From positions 1-8,523 of the forward strand of contig SLEY01000487.1 of the NCBI GenBank assembly GCA_007124535.1: a stretch of DNA of 8,523 nt, written 5' to 3'. The first letter of the stretch is position 1. Every line of letters starts with the position of its first letter. Origin of the DNA: Planctomycetaceae bacterium. Lineage in GTDB: Bacteria; Planctomycetota; Planctomycetia; Pirellulales; Pirellulaceae. Of this stretch, positions 1-6,400 are shown in pieces. A program made the translations under genes and the position numbers. The notes below the pieces were generated by a model. It saw only the letters and a program-made list of their open reading frames with translations. It searched no databases and was not told where the DNA came from.

Positions 1-282
1 CAGCACGACCACTGCAGTGAGGTAGACCTTCGGGCCGAGGAAGCGCACCGACGGGGGCGTCCTCCTTTTCCGGCAACCGTCGCGGTCGCAACAGAAGCTC
101 AGTCGGTAGCAGCATTCCAGGCGCAGCTTATCCGGACCGCCTCGCGGCTTGCGCCGGTAATTCGCAACGTGCAGCCGACCACCGCACCCGCACCCCCTCT
201 GCCGAGCCGTCTCGGCCAAGTCTTTATCCACCAAAAGCAAAAACAGCCAAAAGCTGACACCGGTGGGCAAACGATGATCCAT
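1..282 (-). CDS. Small cysteine-rich zinc-ribbon-like protein, partial at left edge
   Basis: The reverse strand is open from an ATG at 282-280 to the window edge, giving 94 residues with no stop. A GGAG lies 8 nt upstream of the ATG (plus-strand positions 291-294), which supports the start. The visible protein has a hydrophobic stretch at residues 9-18, then a CGCGGRLH motif (C31, C33), a KPRGG motif at 45-49, paired cysteines C57/C58 and C64/C65, C70 in RDGCRKR, and a TPPSVRFLG block at 75-83. The spacing of cysteines suggests a zinc ribbon or other metal-binding nucleic-acid contact. From memory, proteins with this CGGRLH/KPRGG/PPSVRFLG signature are common conserved hypotheticals near transposases in GC-rich bacteria; that link is recollection, not shown here. 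No function is assigned. The C-terminus lies outside the window. The ATG-to-edge reading is preferred over the shorter ORF in another frame at 99-308, because only this frame gives a patterned protein and a ribosome site. Confidence 0.7.
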   Translation of the reverse strand, partial: MDHRLPTGVSFWLFLLLVDKDLAETARQRGCGCGGRLHVANYRRKPRGGPDKLRLECCYRLSFCCDRDGCRKRRTPPSVRFLGPKVYLTAVVVL

Positions 283-326
283 GGGAAGTACTCCAGAGTT
301 TTAGGCAAACAACAACATGGAGTCCC

Positions 327-376
327 CCCCTCGAAGACTTCGATCCAGCGATCAAGCTCTTCGAGGGGATTTTTTT
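327..376 (+). terminator. Strong rho-independent terminator, no upstream plus-strand gene visible
   Basis: Two perfectly complementary 11-nt arms, CCCCTCGAAGA (327-337) and TCTTCGAGGGG (358-368), enclose a loop that can itself pair through GATC/GATC around CAGC. A T tract of seven follows at 370-376. This is a textbook intrinsic terminator for plus-strand transcription. The reverse strand has no T tract after the hairpin, so it works in one direction only. The only gene to its left in this window is on the minus strand, so the terminator is an orphan here. It would block any plus-strand read-through from entering the HzsA-like gene. Confidence 0.8.
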
Positions 377-730
377 GGTACCATCAAAGAAATTGATCAG
401 AATTTGCCGATTATCCGGCGTTTATCTTGATCACGCTCAGTTGAAGAATCCACAAGCCGCTCGTTCAAGCCGCCGGCCATCCCCACCGCCCCACGATTCC
501 CCGCAACGAGCACGGAGAACCACGAACGACGAACTGCGTTCCTGCCCGGTGGGGGCTGGCCCGGCTTTGCTTTCCCCCCGGAAGGCGAGGCGGCGAGACT
601 CTGGAAGAATCGGGTCGGGGAACGCCAGCAGGGTTCCGGCGGCGCCGGGCCGAGGTTAATATGACGGTTGGAAGGACGGCCATTCCTGGCGGCGAAAACG
701 ATTCTTGGTTCTCTGGCTCGAAGGTGAAAC
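377..730. other. Gene-free leader upstream of the HzsA-like gene
   Basis: About 350 bp with no supported gene in any frame. The short ORFs here (375-659 plus, 465-959 minus) have low-complexity Pro/Arg/Ser-rich translations and no ribosome sites. A TTTATC at 421-426 and two TTGATC sequences (393-398, 427-432) occur, but none pair at normal sigma-70 spacing, so I do not call a promoter. The stretch presumably holds the promoter and 5' UTR of the downstream gene. Confidence 0.5.
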
Positions 731-737
731 GGGGGAG
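731..737 (+). promoter_or_regulatory. Ribosome binding site that decides the HzsA-like start
   Basis: GGGGGAG lies 7 nt upstream of the ATG at 745. The longer in-frame start at 661 has no purine-rich site at a proper distance and would put 28 charged and polar residues in front of a good signal peptide. This site therefore favours 745 as the true start. Confidence 0.7.
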
Positions 738-744
738 AAAACCC

Positions 745-2487
745 ATGCAGGTCTCGTGGAGCAACGGTGTGCGGTGCGGAGTCTGGATGATCGGCCTGGC
801 AGGAATGGCGCTGGCCATGCCAGCGTCAGGCGCGGTGCCCCTGGAACGCTTGGCGGATTCCTGGCTGCTGAACCAGACGGAACGGGCGGCGATTCGCGAG
901 GTGTTGGACAGGGGCATCGCGTCCGAGATCTCCGCGAAACGGGCAGCTACGCATGACATGCTGCAGACGCGTGCCCGGGATCAGACGCCGGAAATCGCTT
1001 ATGTCCGCCGGAACGGGTACGGCTTGGACCCGAATGTCAATGCCGCGATGTGGTGCCAGCGAACCCATCGGGGCTCCGCGATCGTGGTGGTCGACCCTGC
1101 CGATCCGGCTGGCACGGAACGGGAGATCTTCACCACCAGTCGCGGCTTCATCTTCGATATCCATCCGTCGTTCGACGGCCGGAAATTGCTGATGACCTAC
1201 AAAACGGATGTCCAGGAACCCTTTCATATCTGGGAGATTGAGGTCGATGGCTCGGGCCTGCGCCAACTCACGGACGGCCCCTATCATGATGTGACGCCCC
1301 TGTACTATCCCGATGGCCGGATCGTCTTCGCGTCCACCCGCTGCGAGCAGTACGCCATGTGCCAGAACTTCCTGGCCTTCACGTTATTCATGTGCGAGCC
1401 TGACGGCAGCGACATCCGGCGCATCGCTTTCGATTCCCTTTGCAGCGTCTCCCCGGGGCTCATGCACGACGGGACGATCCTTTCCTCACGCTGGGAGTAC
1501 ATGGACAAGACCCTGTGGACCTGGCAGGGGATATGGACGGTCCATCCCAACGGGCGCATGCTGCAACTGTTCTATGGCAACACGTTGTCGGAGCCGGAGG
1601 CGCTTTATGCCCCTCGGCAGATCCCCGGCAGCAACCTGGTGATTTATGTCATGGCGGGCCATTACGGCGTGCCCATCGCCGACCTGGCCCTGGTCGATCG
1701 GCGCCGGGGAGTCGAAAACCCCGCGGCCTCACGCAAGCTGACCCACGAAACCAACGTCGGGTTGCTGCCGGCCGCTGGCGACCAGTGGCGCCGGACGCGG
1801 ACCCGCAACTATCGCTCCGATCGCCATGGCTATACCGACCCCTGGCCGTTCCGTCGCGAATTATCGCTGGCCAGCTATGGCGGCCAGGACCCCGACCGCG
1901 CGTCCATCGTGCTGGTAGATCACGGCGGACTGACCTACCCCCTGCACCGCGATTCGCGAGAAGCGGCGTTCAGCCCGGTGGCGCTCGCACCTCGGCCCAA
2001 GGGCCATGCCATCCCGGGCCATGCGCCGCAGGAAGAAGAGTTCGGAGTCTTCTATGTACAGGACATTTACCAAGGGCTGCTCGAACAGGGCGTCGAACGA
2101 GGCCAGGTCGCCGGACTGCGGGTCTGGCGGCAAGTCCCCAAGAAATACAACACCGAAGGCGACCGTATTCATGATCATTATCCTCTGATCGGATGGGGGA
2201 CGTATTACGTGAAGGAACTCTACGGAACCGTACCGGTCGGCGAATCAGGGGCTGTCAAATTCCCTGCCCCTGCCAACGTGGAACTCTATTTTTCCGCCGT
2301 CGATGACAAGGGACGGGAGATCCAACGGATGGGCAGCATTACCCAGATCACGCCCGTTGGATCAACCAAGTCAGCAGCAAGCGGTCCTGTGAAGTGGACC
2401 CCGAAAACTGGACAGGGGAACAAGAGAGGGATTGCCTCGGAGTGGGGGTTGTGGTTGAATTCCTGGATTTCCTTCAAGGAGTGTTAG
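745..2487 (+). CDS. HzsA-related secreted PD40/beta-propeller protein, C-terminally truncated by an IS
   Basis: The 580-residue product resembles planctomycete and PVC proteins that share the middle domain of the hydrazine synthase alpha subunit, a TolB/PD40-like beta-propeller. Residues 1-30 form a signal peptide (hydrophobic core about 12-25, likely cleavage after ASGA at 30). Propeller-type repeats are visible: FDIHPSFDGRKLLMTYK (137-153), DVTPLYYPDGRIVFAST (182-198), SPGLMHDGTILSSRWEY (236-252) and WTVHPNGRMLQLFYGNT (264-280). Residues 484-531 (WGTYYVKELYGTVPV, then ELYFSAVDDKGREIQ) match the stretch that in relatives leads straight into a haem c motif of the type SCxGCH. Here family-like sequence stops after TQITP (residue 537, nt 2355). 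The last 43 residues come from 32 nt of unknown origin plus the left end of an IS3 element, and there is no CxxCH. The function of these relatives outside anammox is not established, and membership does not imply hydrazine synthesis. The protein is probably periplasmic and, lacking the haem region, probably inactive in electron transfer. An in-frame start at 661 would add 28 residues but is less likely. Family call good; function open. Confidence 0.8.
   Translation: MQVSWSNGVRCGVWMIGLAGMALAMPASGAVPLERLADSWLLNQTERAAIREVLDRGIASEISAKRAATHDMLQTRARDQTPEIAYVRRNGYGLDPNVNAAMWCQRTHRGSAIVVVDPADPAGTEREIFTTSRGFIFDIHPSFDGRKLLMTYKTDVQEPFHIWEIEVDGSGLRQLTDGPYHDVTPLYYPDGRIVFASTRCEQYAMCQNFLAFTLFMCEPDGSDIRRIAFDSLCSVSPGLMHDGTILSSRWEYMDKTLWTWQGIWTVHPNGRMLQLFYGNTLSEPEALYAPRQIPGSNLVIYVMAGHYGVPIADLALVDRRRGVENPAASRKLTHETNVGLLPAAGDQWRRTRTRNYRSDRHGYTDPWPFRRELSLASYGGQDPDRASIVLVDHGGLTYPLHRDSREAAFSPVALAPRPKGHAIPGHAPQEEEFGVFYVQDIYQGLLEQGVERGQVAGLRVWRQVPKKYNTEGDRIHDHYPLIGWGTYYVKELYGTVPVGESGAVKFPAPANVELYFSAVDDKGREIQRMGSITQITPVGSTKSAASGPVKWTPKTGQGNKRGIASEWGLWLNSWISFKEC
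2388..2415 (+). repeat. Putative IS3 left terminal inverted repeat
   Basis: The block starts TGTGAAGTGGACCCCG and ends AAAACTGGACAG. This TGAAGTGGACCCC...ACTGGACA pattern is typical of the ends of IS3-family elements, and it lies about 70 bp before orfA as expected. The exact first base is uncertain: the HzsA-like homology ends at 2355, leaving 32 nt (2356-2387) unexplained. No partner repeat is found in the window. Confidence 0.55.
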
Positions 2488-2758
2488 ATGGCCAAGACAC
2501 GCAAACCTCGGAACGCGGACTTCAAGGCTCGAGTGGCCCTGGCGGCGGTGCAGGAACGGATGACGGTCGCGGAGTTGGCGGAGCGATTCGGGGTTCATCC
2601 GTCCCAGATCCAAACCTGGAAGAAAGGGTTGGTGGACGGCGCGGTGGAACTCTTTCGAGATCGGCGAAGTTAACCGTACTCCGCGGAGCGGCAAGTCCGC
2701 GAAGTGGAGTTCTGAACAGATCGGAAGACTTCAAATGGAATTGGAGTGGTTGAAAAAA
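2488..2758 (+). pseudogene. IS3-family transposase orfA, decayed
   Basis: The intact part (2488-2673, 61 codons) starts at an ATG with AAGGAG 6 nt upstream (2476-2481). It encodes an HTH_Tnp_1-type helix-turn-helix protein: residues about 8-50 include ADFKARVALAAV, TVAELAERFGVHPSQIQTWK and ELFRDRRS. Family orfA proteins are usually about 90-100 aa. Here a TAA at 2671-2673 interrupts the frame, and the expected sequence resumes in the same frame as AERQVREVEF (2683-2712). It then shifts by one base after 2712 and continues as EQIGRLQMELEWLKK (2714-2758), the leucine-rich dimerisation helix. The gene thus has one nonsense codon and one frameshift, and orfB is absent. The start codon directly follows the stop of the HzsA-like fusion (TAG at 2485-2487). 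The DNA-binding peptide might still be made but could not transpose the element alone. Confidence 0.8.
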
Positions 2759-3137
2759 TATTCTTACCCGCTTTCCGGCGGCTATGGCTTCTTCCAACTG
2801 CTTACGCAATAACTCCACAAACAGCCCGACATCGTTCCCGGTTGTCATCGGCATTGTCCCCCAGGATGCGTTTGGCCGACTCGGGCAGGCCACCGGTGCT
2901 GCCAATTCGGCCACTCCTAACTGCCGCCACTTAGCATACCCCATTGCCTGTACGTCGGCAAGGCTTCGGCAGCCATGTTGGAAAGAACCGAGCGAAGGAG
3001 AAAGCGGCGTGGCCTGAAGACCGCTTTCATCGGTTAAGCACAAACGAAGTGCGGGCTCACGCCTGTTGCAGGAAATGGAAAAGTTTGCGGCTAGGTACCA
3101 GGTTCTGCTGGGAAGCCAACTCGGCTCGAATCCCGAC

Positions 3138-3167
3138 CGCATAAGCATGCACGTGAATGCTTGTGCG
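3138..3167. repeat. 30-bp near-perfect palindrome centred on CACGTG
   Basis: The left arm contains GCATAAGCAT and the right arm ATGCTTGTGC, meeting at a central CACGTG. Of 15 pairs, 13 are Watson-Crick, one is T-G and one (G-A) is a mismatch. There is no loop, which suggests a dimeric protein site or a recombination or element end rather than a transcription terminator; no T tract follows on either strand. It lies in the gene-poor region, about 320 bp beyond the stop of the DUF6259 gene, and is not next to any start codon. Its role is unknown. Confidence 0.6.
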
Positions 3168-3332
3168 CTGATGGGATGACTGATACACCCCCGTGTTGGG
3201 GAGTTATAGGCCACCAAGGCGATTCTTCGCCAGACCACAACCCCATCCACCGCACCCACAACCCCGCATGCCCGCGGTACTACGCGAACCGACCGCAAAG
3301 ACCAACCCGTCCCGCCGCCAACCTCCGACGAA

Positions 3333-3355
3333 GCGGATCGTCGATCGTGATCCGC
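3333..3355 (-). terminator. Possible hairpin downstream of the DUF6259 gene
   Basis: The arms GCGGATC (3333-3339) and GATCCGC (3349-3355) are perfectly complementary around a 9-nt loop. It lies about 130 bp past the stop of the minus-strand gene ending at 3484. No T tract follows on the minus strand, so an intrinsic terminator is only a guess; it may be incidental. Confidence 0.25.
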
Positions 3356-3483
3356 AGGTGGCGGCCGCGATGGCGACGTGGGCTCATTCGCCTGGCCGAT
3401 CCGGCCTGGTATCAAGTTCCTCGACGAACGGCCGCCATGCCACTACCAAACTTACGGGCGGTCCGATGGGTCTCCGTCGACTC

Positions 3484-6400
3484 TCACTGCCCCCCCGGCC
3501 GCAGCACCCGGGCGGGAGAGAGGGACAAGTACGGAAAGGCCTCGCCGGCCAGCCACAGGGAGGCCTGGTAGCCCGGCTCGATACGCAACTGCCACACCCG
3601 CCCGGCTTCCTCCGGCCGCACGGCGATTTCGATCTCGCCCTGAGACGGATACTCGCCCGATACCGCCCTGCGGCCTTCCGGCGAGGTGACCGTCAGGCCC
3701 ACCGGTCGCACGTGGGGCCGCACCCCCACACGAAAGGCGGCAGCGCCCGCGGGAACATAGAAGTACCGGGTGACGGAACTTTGGAACAGCGTCAAGGGGC
3801 TGGTTCCGGTGGCCAACTGGGCATTGCCGGGTGCGGCCATGGTCACCCTCGCGGTGGCGCGGTCCTGTTCGCCCGTGTGCACATGCAGATAATGCGCCCC
3901 GGCGACGTCCACCGGGAGGTTCAAGCGTTGAGTTTCCCCCAGCCCGATCTCGCCGGCGGCGAGTTCCTTGCCGGTCGGGCCCATCAGCCGGTACCGCATC
4001 GCCGTGACCCAATCGGAGCGGATCGGCACGCTGCGGAGTTCGGCCTCGAACGCTTCACCCGCACGCACGTAGGCGGCGTAGACCTGCCGGCCGCGCACCC
4101 GCGCGGTCTCGCGCTCCTCCGCCGGAGCGTCGGGTGTTTCGTCATTAAGCGGGATGAAACGCCCGAAGACGTTGGCCGCCAGTTCCGCGAGCAGCTCCGT
4201 ATCGGTTCCCTCGGCGTAACGGGCCGTGAACCCGAAACGGTAGTCGGCCGTTGAGGCGTCTTCCGCGGCGATCACCCGGAACTCGGCCTCCGTGTCGGAC
4301 AACGCCGGCGCTTTCAGAACCGAAACGACCGGTTCCACGCGCCATCCGGAGGGCCCCTCTCCGGCCAACGTGATGGTCAAGTCTTCCGGCGACCAGTTCC
4401 GCAACGTGACGGTAAACGATCCCGTTCCGCCGGCCACGAGGTCCAGCGGTTCCAGCGGCGCATCCAGTTCCACCGGCCGGTTGGCTTCAAGTGGAACGAA
4501 CTCGGTCAGCTCGAAGTGCCGGCCGTCGCTTTCGAGGCCCTGGACGGCCATCACCGGGACGACCCGCTCCACGTAGAAGCCATCGTCCAGCCGCACGGCC
4601 GCGACAAACCGCCCGGGCTCGGCCTCGCGCGGGTCCGTCGTCTCCCCTAGCCCGTCGCGCCACGAGCCGATCGCTCGCAGTCGCAACGGTGCGCGGTCGC
4701 CGGTTCGAGCGGCATCGCCGAGCAGTGCGAACCGCAGCGGCTTCGTCCGACCGGGGATCAGCCAGCGATGCGCGCCGAAGGCATGCAGCGTGGCGCCCAG
4801 CCGGGCGCGGACAAGTGCTTGGATTTGCGAGTGCAATTCGCGCAGGGGACCGCCCGGTTCCAGCAGCTCGGGAATGTCGTCCAAGCCCTCCGCCAGGGCA
4901 GTGAACTGCCCGCTGACCTCGGCCAGCCGCTGGCTGCGTTCGGCTGGCGGCGCCGCCGGCAGCCGGGCCCAGGCTTCGGCCAGCGGCCGCACGCACGCCC
5001 ACAGCTCGGCGTCGCCGTAGCATCCGGCAGGATGGTCGCCGGGTGCTTGCGGCGCGGCGTAGCCCACCAGAAACCGGCCGCCGTCGCGGGCGGGAAGGGC
5101 AAGGTCGGCCGTGACCGGTTCATCCAGGTCGCGCACGACTTCGCCGGTCGCCACGTCCGTTGCCACGACCAGCCCCGGCTCGGCGAACTCGAGCCGGGCG
5201 CCGGCGTCGACTTCGGCCAGCAGATACCGGGCATCGCCGGCCAGGACCCGTGCGGAACGCCCTTTGGTCAGGCGATGCGGCAGGCGGCGGGCAAGTAGGA
5301 ACGGCTGGCGGTCAGCCTCGCGCGGCAGGCCGTGGCCCTCCGCACGAGGGCCCCGCACCTCGGCCTGTTCCCCCACGCACGGCACCAGCTTGCCGTCCGA
5401 GCGGTATCGATGGAAGGCGCCTTGTAGGGCGCCGTCCGCCAGAGCGTTCTCCATGACCGCGTCGCTGCACGCCCAGAGTGCCAACCCGGCGCCCTCGACC
5501 GCCGGGAACTCGCCCTGCTCGGCCGCCGCCAACTCGAAGTTCGTTTCGAGCAAGGGGGCCACGTGGCGCAGGGTTTCGGCAACGTCTTTGCTCCCGGCCA
5601 GGATGAGCACGCCCCAGGGAGGAATCGTCAGCTCGTGTTCCCCGTTGGCAGGGCCCAGCTGCACGGGATCGGCCGGCCACAGGCGCAGCAGTCGTGCCTG
5701 CGGATCGAGTCCGGGCCGGGCCGCGTCCCAGTGCAGCACGGCCGACTGCTCGGCGCCGGTGATGTTCGCCAGTACGATGCCCAGGTCGCCGCCGCGCTCC
5801 CACGCGGAGGCCAGAATCGCCGGCCCGGACCAGATCCGCTGATTGCGCCCGCCGAACATGCTGCGATAGCGGAAGACGTGCCCCGGCGCGACCAGTTCGA
5901 GGCCCGTGGCGGCCGGCCACCCTTCCGGCGGGCGCACCGCGATGCGGCGCCAGCGGCCGCCGGCGAGGAACCGCTTGCCCGCCGTGTAATACGCCTGCGT
6001 ATATTCCCGGAAGATTTCCGAGTTCACGTCGCCGGCGGCCGGGAGTTCGGGGATCAGGTCGGAATGCAGCGGCTGGGTGCCCCAGACCACTTGCCGCCCG
6101 TACAGCAGCGCGAAATGCTCCGGCTTCATCCCGCGCAGCCGCGCATCGCTGCCGAAGTTGAAGGTGTACGGCCCGTAGACCGTCGCCATGAGCGGCCACG
6201 GCTGCTCGCCGCCGTAGTACCGGGCGCGCGAAAGATCGAGCGTGAGGAAGCCGTCCATCACGTCGATCAGGTACTCGTTGAAACACTCGCCGAAGAACGC
6301 CGCCTCCGGCCGATAGCGCCGGGCGTCGGCGCGCAGCCGCTCCATCAATTCCCGGTTTCCGTGCCCCACGTAGTTGCCACCGTGCGGCGAGTGATCGTGG

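Larger units (their letters stand above)
2388..2758 (+). mobile_element. IS3-family insertion sequence, left-end fragment
   Basis: The fragment begins with an IS3-like terminal repeat and continues through the short leader into orfA, which has a clear IS3/IS911 helix-turn-helix sequence. Recognisable IS sequence ends near 2758, at the TTGAAAAAA tract (2750-2758) where IS3 elements usually slip from orfA to orfB. No orfB (DDE integrase domain) can be read downstream. No reverse complement of the left terminal repeat (for example CAGTTTTCGGGGTCC) occurs in the rest of the window. The element is therefore a truncated, non-autonomous relic. It sits directly against the end of the HzsA-like coding sequence and supplies the foreign tail and stop codon of that gene. 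Confidence 0.75.
2759..3483. other. Gene-poor junk region with coding-like scraps
   Basis: About 725 bp without an intact gene. On the minus strand, two adjacent frames look like pieces of one former protein: GGLPESAKRILGDNADD at 2894-2844, then after a frame change NDVGLFVELLRKQLEEAIAAG at 2836-2774. A further minus-strand stretch at about 3140-3057 reads AVGIRAELASQQNLVPSRK and ends at a TGA. I cannot name a family for any of these. The 297-aa minus ORF (2522-3415) and the plus ORFs across the region mix frames and look like chance. The region also holds a 30-bp palindrome (3138-3167) and a short GC-rich hairpin (3333-3355), annotated separately. Confidence 0.5.

Noticed and set aside
661..744. 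Upstream in-frame ATG at 661 as start of the HzsA-like gene
   Set aside because: It has no Shine-Dalgarno sequence and would bury the signal peptide behind 28 polar residues. The ATG at 745 has GGGGGAG at 7 nt and starts directly with the signal peptide.
661..2487. A hydrazine synthase (anammox) locus
   Set aside because: Only the HzsA-like propeller is present. No haem motif and no HzsB or HzsC partner is seen, and HzsA-related proteins are widespread in bacteria that are not anammox.
2522..3415. 297-aa minus-strand ORF across the IS3 fragment and spacer
   Set aside because: It runs antisense through the IS3 orfA and joins unrelated compositions; only short parts look protein-like, and these are better read with a frame change.
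3193..4254. 353-aa plus-strand ORF (3193-4254)
   Set aside because: Most of it is antisense to the DUF6259 gene and it is His/Pro/Arg/Gly-rich with no start signal; no independent support.
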